Made by a program: the position numbers and the translations under genes. The notes beneath the pieces were generated by a model that worked only from the letters and a program-made list of their open reading frames with translations, was not told where the DNA came from and did no database searches. A DNA stretch of 7,639 nt from JARLFX01 sp036404255 (GTDB taxonomy: Bacteria > Acidobacteriota > Terriglobia > Terriglobales > Acidobacteriaceae): assembly GCA_036404255.1 (NCBI GenBank), contig DASWOP010000111.1, forward strand, positions 1 to 7,639. The letters run 5' to 3'. Of this stretch, positions 1 to 5,708 are shown one piece after another; positions within the stretch are counted from its first letter, which is position 1; every line of letters begins with the position of its first letter.

Positions 1-131
1 GCGGTCAGCGGCAGCACTGTCAGAATCCAGGCCCAAACCAGGGCTTCGGACTGCAGGCGCTCGCGTGCCGGGGCAATCCGTCGATTTTGACTGGAAAGGG
101 GGTACGGGGATGATTCAGAGTATGTTTTCAT
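1..131 (-). CDS. Probable membrane protein, N-terminal fragment (runs off left edge)
   Basis: An uninterrupted reading frame runs leftwards from an ATG at 131-129 to the window edge, giving 43 codons. The first 30 or so residues are polar and basic (MKTYSESSPYPLSSQNRR, then APARERLQ). They are followed by a hydrophobic start, ALVWAWILTVLPLT, which looks like the first transmembrane helix of an inner-membrane protein with a cytoplasmic N-terminus. A second in-frame ATG lies two codons upstream (137-135), and a TAA at 167-165 limits the start. Neither ATG has a clear Shine-Dalgarno site. The gene is divergent from the lipoprotein gene starting at 201. The family cannot be recognised from this fragment; a polytopic transporter or polysaccharide-export type protein would fit, but that is only a guess. 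A chance open frame of this length is possible, though the charge-then-hydrophobic pattern argues for a real gene. Confidence 0.45.
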   Translation of the reverse strand, partial: MKTYSESSPYPLSSQNRRIAPARERLQSEALVWAWILTVLPLT

Positions 132-140
132 GTGCATGCG

Positions 141-171
141 GAGACAGCGAGTGCCGTGATTGATTTACAAT
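141..171 (+). promoter_or_regulatory. Weak candidate sigma-70 promoter for the lipoprotein gene
   Basis: TACAAT at 166-171 matches the -10 consensus at 5 of 6 positions. A partial -35 (GAGACA, 141-146) lies 19 bp upstream, which is longer than ideal. Transcription would start near 178, about 20-45 nt before the candidate start codons at 201 and 222. The rest of the 132-200 gap shows nothing else convincing. Confidence 0.25.
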
Positions 172-200
172 CCATATTTGAGCACATACGCAAATCCTAG

Positions 201-2090
201 ATGTGCCACACGGGAGCAGCTTTGGATTTTGTAACAGATTTGAAGCCGGTAGTTCGCGGCAGCAGCACCTCGAAACGCCCCGCAATTCTTCGCAATGCCG
301 CTGGGGTTCTCGCGCTTGGCGCACTGCTGGTAGGCGCCGCCGGATGTGGAGATGTGTTCCGTCCGCCGGTGGCCAGCATCAGCCCAGTGGGTCCGGCTTC
401 GCAGCCGACCAAGTATGCGTTGGTCGTCTCTGACCCCGGCAATGGCAGAGCGGGACTCTTCACGATGGTGGACGTATCTGGCGATACGGTGCTCAATACG
501 ACTGCTATTGGCGTAGCGCCGAGGTATTTTGTACTGGGATACAGCGGCACAGAAGCCTATGTGCTGAACGCGGACGGCTCCATCAACAGCTTTGGTGTGT
601 CCTCGTCCCTGCTGTCTAACCAGGTGCAGACCAGCACGCTGTTTACGGGCGCCAATGCGACCAGCATCTTCCCTGCATCCTCCTATGTGTATATTACGGA
701 ACCCTATGCGGCAGGTGTGCATCCCCCAGAGGTGGCGCAAGCACAGGGATCGCCGCCGTCTGTTAAGCAGGAATTGGACGTAGGCGCCAACCCGGTCTTT
801 ATCGCCGGCAATTCTGCTGCTGCGCGAATCTATGCCATCAGCCAGGGCGCAGACGAGGTCACGCCCATCCAGACGTCGCAGGGTACAAAATTGCCTGCTA
901 TTCCAGTCGGTAGCAGTCCGGTATATGGCGTAATGAGCGCAGATAATAATCGCGCGTTCATCCTGAACAAGGGCAGTAATTCGGTAAGTGTCATCAATGT
1001 AAATACTGATCTGCTGGATGATGTGCCCCCGACGACGACCAACCCGACGGGGGCCAATCCCATTCCGGTAGGCGACGGGCCGGTGTGGGCTGATCTGTAT
1101 GCCCCAGGTTCGCTGCTGGTTACGGCGAACTCAACCGGCAACAGTGTTTCCCTGGTCAGCATTCAGCTTTGCTCCATTGTGGCGCTGCCAACCAATCCGG
1201 CTTGCGATGCTACGAACCCGACTGATGCAACGACCTTTGGAACGGTGCTGAAGACCGTATCTGTGGGTACTGATCCAGAGATGGTCAGCATCCTGCAGGA
1301 TGGTACGCGGGCCTACGTGGCGAATTTTAACGCAACCAATGTGTCGAGTTTTTCGATTGCAGCGGATGTGCACAACATCACGGGTTATTCAGTTGTAGGC
1401 AATGTGGCAACAATCACTGCGAACAACGATTTTGTTGCAAACTCTTATGTGCAGCTTGCAGGTTTGAGCAGTGGCAGTTTCCTCAACGGGACGACGTATA
1501 AGGTCCTGGCGACTGGGCTATCGTCAACGCAGTTTCAGATTACGGTGACTCATGCCGACGTGATTCCAACAGTCGATTCCGGCACTGCGACAGAAGGCAT
1601 AGCGACGGTGACAGCACCGAATAGTTATGCGGCTGGCTCGCTTGTGATGCTTGGCGGATTACGCCAGGGCCTGGGATCGAGTCTGAACGGTGGGCCATAT
1701 CCTGTGCTGGTTGCAGGGCTCTCGGGAACGACGTTCAAGGCAGCGGTTCCGTACCCCGGGACAGCGGCGACGACGGCGGACATCGGTACCACCAGCCTGT
1801 CTGGTACGTACGGCAGCGTAAGCGTGGTCTACCTAAACAGCGGCTACAGTGTCAAAACGATTCCGTTTGATGGCAACACGACAAATTCGGATGGTTCGAC
1901 GAATATTTATCACGGGCCTTACTGCCATCCTAACTTCATCAATGCCGTGCAGGGTACGCCGACCGGCAAGGTCTACGTTACCTGTCCGGATGGACAACGG
2001 CTGACGATCCTGGAGACACAGACTGACACGGTTTTCACAAGTCTCAGCCTGCAGGGCTACGCGATACAGCAGCGCGTGAGCGCGCAGTAA
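201..2090 (+). CDS. Secreted beta-propeller (YVTN/NHL-type) lipoprotein with two inserted tandem beta-domains
   Basis: Predicted 629-aa envelope protein of unknown ligand. Residues 30-48 form a hydrophobic export signal ending LLVGAAG-C49, a lipobox-like site with Ala at -3, so it is probably lipid-anchored. Residues 60-390 carry repeated propeller-like strands, for example GANPVFIAG, SSPVYGVMSADNNRAFILN and DGTRAYVANFNATNVSSFSI, the last being a clear YVTN-type blade. Residues 394-464 and 465-534 are two related segments (NGTTYKVLATGLSSTQFQ versus NGGPYPVLVAGLSGTTFK) resembling the small E1-FCCH-like beta-domain of tail and surface proteins. A blade resumes at 536-625. The ATG at 201 has no Shine-Dalgarno and leaves a long 48-residue region before the Cys. 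An in-frame TTG at 222, preceded by GGGAG at 212-216, is a better-supported start. The role is probably binding or scaffolding at the surface; no catalytic motif is seen. Confidence 0.85.
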   Translation: MCHTGAALDFVTDLKPVVRGSSTSKRPAILRNAAGVLALGALLVGAAGCGDVFRPPVASISPVGPASQPTKYALVVSDPGNGRAGLFTMVDVSGDTVLNTTAIGVAPRYFVLGYSGTEAYVLNADGSINSFGVSSSLLSNQVQTSTLFTGANATSIFPASSYVYITEPYAAGVHPPEVAQAQGSPPSVKQELDVGANPVFIAGNSAAARIYAISQGADEVTPIQTSQGTKLPAIPVGSSPVYGVMSADNNRAFILNKGSNSVSVINVNTDLLDDVPPTTTNPTGANPIPVGDGPVWADLYAPGSLLVTANSTGNSVSLVSIQLCSIVALPTNPACDATNPTDATTFGTVLKTVSVGTDPEMVSILQDGTRAYVANFNATNVSSFSIAADVHNITGYSVVGNVATITANNDFVANSYVQLAGLSSGSFLNGTTYKVLATGLSSTQFQITVTHADVIPTVDSGTATEGIATVTAPNSYAAGSLVMLGGLRQGLGSSLNGGPYPVLVAGLSGTTFKAAVPYPGTAATTADIGTTSLSGTYGSVSVVYLNSGYSVKTIPFDGNTTNSDGSTNIYHGPYCHPNFINAVQGTPTGKVYVTCPDGQRLTILETQTDTVFTSLSLQGYAIQQRVSAQ

Positions 2091-2098
2091 CGGCAGCA

Positions 2099-2114
2099 AG
2101 TCAGCGAGTCAGCG
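2099..2114 (+). repeat. Two tandem copies of AGTCAGCG
   Basis: The 8-bp unit AGTCAGCG occurs twice back to back (2099-2106 and 2107-2114) between the lipoprotein stop codon and the terminator stem. It is too short to classify and may simply be a slippage duplication. Confidence 0.6.
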
Positions 2115-2115
2115 C

Positions 2116-2153
2116 AAAAGCCACATGCTTCAAGCATGTGGCTTTTGTTTTTT
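2116..2153 (+). terminator. Strong Rho-independent terminator of the lipoprotein gene
   Basis: A perfect 13-bp stem (AAAAGCCACATGC at 2116-2128 with GCATGTGGCTTTT at 2134-2146) closes a 5-nt loop (TTCAA). It is followed by G and six T (2148-2153), 26 nt past the stop codon. In the opposite direction only four T lie in the stem, so it would be a weak stop for the convergent anti-sigma operon. Confidence 0.93.
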
Positions 2154-2191
2154 GTGGGGGATATGTACTTTCAGCTTGGGACAGGAAGCAG

Positions 2192-2246
2192 ATTCTTCGC
2201 TGCGCGCAGAATGACAGCGTGAAGGGGCTCAGAATGACAGCGCGAA
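2192..2246. repeat. Short dispersed palindromic repeat, one full and one partial copy
   Basis: The gap 2154-2312 holds no credible gene. At 2192-2212 an imperfect palindrome has 5-bp outer arms (ATTCT and AGAAT) and inner CGC/GCG arms, followed by GACAGCG. A partial second copy follows: CAGAATGACAGCGTGAA (2207-2223) recurs at 2230-2246 as CAGAATGACAGCGCGAA, 16 of 17 identical and offset by 23 nt. A third, degenerate copy may lie at 2276-2296. The CTTCG...CAGAATGACA pattern matches, from memory, a widespread short intergenic repeat of many bacterial genomes. A small open frame across it (2138-2332) reads ILRCAQNDS, a common spurious translation of such repeats, and is not annotated as a gene. 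Confidence 0.65.
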
Positions 2247-2312
2247 CAGAGGAGAATGGGAAGCAGCCGGTTGAGATTCGTTCGACTCTCAGAACTGCAA
2301 AATCAGATCAAC

Positions 2313-3227
2313 TCAGGCACCGGCGAGGATGATTGGCATGGTGGGAGCCTGAGCGCCGCCATCGTCTTCCACGGTGACGCCGAACGCTTTGGCGGGGATG
2401 CCCTTGGGGAGTTCCGGCATGAGAACAGAGGCATTGCCGTGCTCATCCGGCTTGAACGTGCCGGCAGGGATGGGGTCGCGACCGTCGGCTGGGATCAACC
2501 AAAGCTCGTAGGTCTTGTAGGGCTGCAGCGGCTCGAGGTTGCTTCCGATAAAGGTAAGCATGCCCTTCTCTGGCATATAGGCGGCTTTGCCCATGGGTAC
2601 GGGTGGAGCAGAATCCCTGGTGAGCGTGACACGCTGTGCCATGGGGTCCGTCAGGGTCTGGAGAACAGCGCGTGCCTGATGCGAATCGGTCTGGAGACGT
2701 ACCATCTCCGCGCTCATGGCGTTCATCTTGTTGTACGCGTCGACGCGCGCGTTGTACTGGTAGAAGGCGGCGAAGGCCATGCCTGCAGCGAGTGCCCAGG
2801 AGACAAAAGGCATGGCGGCGGCAAAACCGTTGCGGTGCTCTACCTCCTCCTCTTCCGGCGCACTGCGGCGAATGGCACGCGGTGCCACAGGATCGGCATA
2901 GCTTTCGTTTCGCATGGCAAAACCGGAGACTTGAGCCGCATAGCCAGCGAAAGGCGTGGCTGACTCTGTTTTGGCGGGCTGTGTAAGGGGAGCTGACTTA
3001 CGTTCGCGGGAGACGCGCTTGAGCAGCCGCTGGCGCATGAGCGCGGCGGGGGAGTGCATGTCTGCCGTGAGTGCAAACGCGGCCAGATCGCCGGTGACCA
3101 GAGCGAGTTCTTCGCGCGTGGCGGCGGAGATGCGCAACTGTGCATCGACCGCGGTACGCTCTTCGGAATCGAGAAGACCCATGGCGTAGAGAGCCAGCGT
3201 TTCCGTGGATGTGTCGAAGGTGCTCAT
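2313..3227 (-). CDS. RskA-type anti-sigma factor, single-pass membrane protein
   Basis: Predicted 304-aa inner-membrane protein that holds the adjacent ECF sigma factor inactive until an envelope signal triggers its release, probably by proteolysis. The N-terminal cytoplasmic part (1-75) has the family's opening pattern ETLALYAMGLLDSEER. Residues 75-133 are a linker ending in an acidic run, EEEEVE. Residues 135-156 (around FVSWALAAGMAFAAFYQY) are the one membrane helix. A short helical stretch at 160-195 follows, then the extracytoplasmic RskA C-terminal domain with its typical signature (YELWLIPADGRDPIPAGTF, 240-258). I see no cysteine anywhere, so the zinc-binding HxxxCxxC type of anti-sigma domain is excluded. 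Its ATG overlaps the sigma stop codon (ATGA), implying translational coupling and matched amounts. The upstream ribosome site is poor, which fits coupling. The signal and the regulon cannot be read from the sequence. Confidence 0.88.
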   Translation of the reverse strand: MSTFDTSTETLALYAMGLLDSEERTAVDAQLRISAATREELALVTGDLAAFALTADMHSPAALMRQRLLKRVSRERKSAPLTQPAKTESATPFAGYAAQVSGFAMRNESYADPVAPRAIRRSAPEEEEVEHRNGFAAAMPFVSWALAAGMAFAAFYQYNARVDAYNKMNAMSAEMVRLQTDSHQARAVLQTLTDPMAQRVTLTRDSAPPVPMGKAAYMPEKGMLTFIGSNLEPLQPYKTYELWLIPADGRDPIPAGTFKPDEHGNASVLMPELPKGIPAKAFGVTVEDDGGAQAPTMPIILAGA

Positions 3228-3874
3228 GGGTGGAACGCCTTTCTCAGTGCGGCCAGTGCGCTGCGGATTCTGGTCTTCACCGTGCCTAAGGGGTCGCCGG
3301 TCATCTCGGCGATCTCGGTGTGGGTGAGACCGTCAAAAAAAGCCATCTCTATCGATTTACGTTGTTCGGCGGGCAGCAGATGTATGACGCGGCGCGCCTT
3401 TTCCATGAGCAGCGTGCGCTCGGAGTCGTCCGCGAGATTGAAGGCGGAGGCGACGGCTATCTCTTCCACTGAATCCGTGGGCTTGCGGCGGCGCAGAGCA
3501 TCGATGGAGCGGTTGCGCGTCAGCACGGCAAGCCAGCCGCCGAGCGAACCGCGAGCTGCGACAAATGATCCAGGGTTGCGCCAGATCTGCATGAAGATCT
3601 CCTGCAGCACATCCTCTGCCGAAGCTGGATCGCGCAGAACACGCAGAGCAATTGAGTAAACAATTTTGGCGTAGCGGTCGTAGAGCGCGGCCATGGCCGG
3701 TTCGCTGCCGATCTGTACCTGCTGCAATAGCAGAGCGTCGTCCCTGCCGGTCTGCGGCCCGTAGGAGCCGTCTTCGCGCGCAGGAAGCGGGTCGCGGACC
3801 ATCCCTGGCTCCGCGTCGCGGTTGCGCTCGGGGTCTCGCTGCGGCCTGGGGATATTGAGTATTCCGTCGCTCAT
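3224..3874 (-). CDS. ECF-family RNA polymerase sigma factor (SigK/RskA-associated type)
   Basis: Predicted 216-aa cytoplasmic sigma factor directing RNA polymerase to stress-type promoters. Region 2 spans about 58-125 (AALYDRYAKIVYSIALRVL, then DPASAEDVLQEIFMQIWRNP, then GWLAVLTRNRSIDALRRRK). A linker at 130-155 follows. Region 4 spans about 158-213 (LLPAEQRKSIEMAFFDGLTH), with a helix-turn-helix around TEIAEMTGDPLGTVKTRIRS that reads the -35 element. There is no SnoaL-like or other extra C-terminal domain, so this is a minimal ECF sigma. The first 45 residues are poorly conserved in appearance. An alternative ATG at codon 25 (3802-3800) has GGAG six bases upstream and would give a more typical 192-aa protein; the first ATG has no ribosome site. 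The gene is first in a two-gene operon with the anti-sigma downstream, and is divergent from tlyA. Confidence 0.93.
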   Translation of the reverse strand: MSDGILNIPRPQRDPERNRDAEPGMVRDPLPAREDGSYGPQTGRDDALLLQQVQIGSEPAMAALYDRYAKIVYSIALRVLRDPASAEDVLQEIFMQIWRNPGSFVAARGSLGGWLAVLTRNRSIDALRRRKPTDSVEEIAVASAFNLADDSERTLLMEKARRVIHLLPAEQRKSIEMAFFDGLTHTEIAEMTGDPLGTVKTRIRSALAALRKAFHP

Positions 3875-3882
3875 ACGGGTGT

Positions 3883-4000
3883 GTGCCGTTTCAGATTACG
3901 CTGAAGCCATGGCCTGCGCCAGTAACAGCAGTGTAGCGTGAGAAGAGCGGACGGTAGAATCATCCTTTTGCGGGATGAAAGATTTAAGAGGAAACGGCAC
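3883..4000. repeat. Perfect 10-bp inverted repeat bracketing the sigma/tlyA divergent region
   Basis: GTGCCGTTTC at 3883-3892 is the exact reverse complement of GAAACGGCAC at 3991-4000. Each copy, read in the direction of its neighbouring gene, lies just upstream of a start codon: 8 nt before the sigma ATG on the minus strand and 1 nt before the tlyA GTG on the plus strand. It may be a two-site operator, or a chance match. Confidence 0.5.
3955..3992 (+). promoter_or_regulatory. tlyA -10 element and ribosome binding site
   Basis: TAGAAT at 3955-3960 matches the -10 consensus at 5 of 6 positions; no good -35 is seen. Transcription would begin near 3967. AAGAGGA at 3986-3992 is a good Shine-Dalgarno site 9 nt before GTG 4002, and it lies inside the frame that would be coding if ATG 3975 were used. 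These two elements together favour the GTG start. Confidence 0.45.
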
Positions 4001-4001
4001 T

Positions 4002-4775
4002 GTGGCAGAAAAATTAAGGCTGGACAAGGCGCTGGTGGAGCGCGCCATGGTGGTTTCGCGGGAACGGGCCCAGGCGCTAATACTGGCAGGCCGTGTGCTG
4101 GTGAATGAACAGCGCGTGGACAAGCCTGGCACAAGCATCCCGGTGGATGCCGTGCTGCGGCTGCTGGGCGAAGACATGCGCTATGTGAGCCGCGGCGGAT
4201 TGAAGCTGGAAGGCGCGCTGGAGCATTGGAAGATTGATTTGGAGGGCCGAGCCTGCCTGGACGTGGGCACGAGCACTGGGGGCTTTACAGACTGCATGCT
4301 GCAGCATGGTGCGGTGAGCGTGCTGGGGGTGGACACGGGCTATGGGCAGATCGCGCAGAAGCTGCGGGATGATCCGCGGGTGAGTCTGATGGAACGGACG
4401 AATGCGCGGCTGCTGACGCCGGGCGATGCGAAGAACGGGCTGCCGGCGGGGATCAGTTTTCTGGCGATGGATGTGGCGTTCATCTCGGCTACGCTGGTGC
4501 TTCCGCCAGTGCTGGCGTGCCTGAATTTTTATGGAGCGTGGCAGGGCGAGTGCGTGGTGCTGGTGAAGCCTCAGTTTGAGGTTGGCCGCGAGAACGTGGG
4601 TAAGGGCGGCATCGTGCGCGATCCGGAGGCGCACCAGTTTGCGATTGATCGCGTGGTGGAGTGCGTGACGGAGATCGGCGGGACGGGGATCGAGGTTATT
4701 GATTCGCCGATCCATGGGATGGAAGGGAACAAGGAGTTTCTGCTGCATGCGGTGTGGGGACAGGTAGAAGCGTAG
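4002..4775 (+). CDS. tlyA: TlyA-family 2'-O-ribose rRNA methyltransferase / hemolysin-like protein
   Basis: Cytoplasmic enzyme predicted to transfer a methyl group from S-adenosylmethionine to a ribose 2'-OH of rRNA (16S and 23S cytidines in studied TlyA proteins, where loss gives capreomycin resistance). From GTG 4002 it is 257 aa, a normal family length. Residues 4-60 are an S4 RNA-binding domain (LRLDKALVER, then SRERAQALILAGRVLVN). The FtsJ/RrmJ-like Rossmann domain follows: SRGGLKLEGAL at 63-73, SAM motif LDVGTSTGGFTD at 86-97, VDTGYGQ at 110-116, AMDVAFIS, VKPQFE and GNKEFL. A Lys-Asp-Lys-Glu set at K67, D157, K189 and E245 fits the catalytic tetrad described for the family. An ATG at 3975 would add nine residues but lacks a ribosome site and sits almost at the predicted transcript start. 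It is probably first in a run with nadK, 72 nt downstream. Confidence 0.93.
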   Translation: MAEKLRLDKALVERAMVVSRERAQALILAGRVLVNEQRVDKPGTSIPVDAVLRLLGEDMRYVSRGGLKLEGALEHWKIDLEGRACLDVGTSTGGFTDCMLQHGAVSVLGVDTGYGQIAQKLRDDPRVSLMERTNARLLTPGDAKNGLPAGISFLAMDVAFISATLVLPPVLACLNFYGAWQGECVVLVKPQFEVGRENVGKGGIVRDPEAHQFAIDRVVECVTEIGGTGIEVIDSPIHGMEGNKEFLLHAVWGQVEA

Positions 4776-4847
4776 AGCTGTCCTTCCGCAAGAATGGGAG
4801 ATGTCCCGCACGCATTCACGCGAACCTTCGTTACACTAAGAGCGACC

Positions 4848-5705
4848 ATGCGCCGTGTTGCCGTAATCTCAAAGCCGCAGAAGAACGAACTGCAGACCTT
4901 GCTGCCTGAACTGGTGACGTGGCTGCGCGCCAAGGGGTTTACCCCTGTGCTGGACCCGGTGAGCGGAAGCTACATCGGGACCGGTGAGGTGACGCCACGA
5001 GAGCAGATGGCGGCGATGGCCCCGGAACTGGTGATTGTGCTGGGCGGCGATGGTACTCTGCTGGCTGCGGCGCGCGCTTTTGCTAAAACGGAAGTACCCA
5101 TCCTCAGCATCAACCTTGGCTCGCTTGGCTTCCTCACGGAGGTCCGGTTGAGCGACCTGTTTATCGCACTGGATGGCTGGCAGAAGGGAACCTGCCGCTA
5201 CGACGTGCGTGCCATGCTGCATGCGGAACTGTGGCGCGATGGCAAACTCTTCGGCCAGTATGAAGCGCTGAACGATGTGGTGGTGGCTAAGGGCGCCATC
5301 GCTCGCATGGGCCAGTTTGTGATTGAACTGGGCGGACAGAGGGTCGCTTCGCTGCGCGCGGACGGCATTATTGTGGCGACGCCTACGGGTTCTACCGGAT
5401 ATGCGCTGGCGGCCAATGGGCCCATTGTGCTGGCGAATGTGAATGCGCTGCTGATTACGCCGATCTGCCCGCATCTGCTGACCATTCGACCGATTGTGGT
5501 GCCTGGAGACGCGGCGATCAAGCTGAAGATCGAGGGCGTGCCGGAGCAGATGTTCCTGACGGTGGATGGGCAGGAGTCGCAGATGATCGCGTTGGGCGAC
5601 GAGGTGCATTGCCGACAGTCAGAGCACAAGGTGCGCTTGATCCGACTGCGCGAGGGCGGTTTTTTTGATGTGTTGCGCTCGAAGCTGAAGTGGGGGGAGC
5701 GCTAA
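4848..5705 (+). CDS. nadK: NAD kinase (ATP-dependent NAD+ kinase)
   Basis: Cytoplasmic enzyme that phosphorylates NAD+ to NADP+, the sole route to NADP(H). From ATG 4848 it is 285 aa, close to the usual 290-300, and begins MRRVAVISKP as family members do. Motifs: GGDGTLL at 66-72, with the catalytic/metal Asp at 68; NLGSLGFLTE at 89-98; LND at 141-143, where most bacterial enzymes have NE; the nucleotide-binding run ADGIIVATPTGSTGYALAAN at 171-190; and PICPHLLTIRPIVVP near 205-219. An upstream in-frame ATG at 4794 would add 18 residues that look unlike the family, and was rejected. A weak AAGAG ribosome site lies six bases before the chosen start, and TACACT at 4832-4837 could be a -10 for a private promoter. 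A run of seven T at 5660-5666 near the 3' end is unusual. Confidence 0.96.
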   Translation: MRRVAVISKPQKNELQTLLPELVTWLRAKGFTPVLDPVSGSYIGTGEVTPREQMAAMAPELVIVLGGDGTLLAAARAFAKTEVPILSINLGSLGFLTEVRLSDLFIALDGWQKGTCRYDVRAMLHAELWRDGKLFGQYEALNDVVVAKGAIARMGQFVIELGGQRVASLRADGIIVATPTGSTGYALAANGPIVLANVNALLITPICPHLLTIRPIVVPGDAAIKLKIEGVPEQMFLTVDGQESQMIALGDEVHCRQSEHKVRLIRLREGGFFDVLRSKLKWGER

Positions 5706-5708
5706 CGT

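Noticed and set aside
165..740. 191-codon minus-strand open frame
   Set aside because: It is antisense to the lipoprotein signal and first blades, with no recognisable motif, and it overlaps the better-supported divergent arrangement.
2272..2291. TGAGA/TCTCA hairpin as terminator for the anti-sigma operon
   Set aside because: Only five base pairs, with a 10-nt loop and no T-run on the minus strand.
2138..2332. 64-codon plus-strand open frame in the intergenic gap
   Set aside because: It lies across the palindromic repeats (reads ILRCAQNDS), starts inside the terminator stem, has no ribosome site and overlaps the anti-sigma 3' end.
2256..2963. 235-codon plus-strand open frame
   Set aside because: It is antisense to the well-supported anti-sigma gene and its protein has no domain-like pattern; a codon-bias shadow.
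4077..4811. 244-codon minus-strand open frame
   Set aside because: It is antisense to tlyA; the His/Arg/Gln-rich product is typical of a shadow frame in GC-rich DNA.
4794..4847. 18-residue N-terminal extension of NAD kinase
   Set aside because: The protein from ATG 4848 begins exactly as NAD kinases do; the extension has no ribosome site.
4776..4847. Riboswitch or attenuator between tlyA and nadK
   Set aside because: Only a 4-bp hairpin (GGGA/TCCC) is visible, with no conserved aptamer-like structure.
4869..5609. 246-codon minus-strand open frame
   Set aside because: It is antisense to nadK, whose motifs are unmistakable; the His/Arg/Gln-rich sequence is again a shadow.
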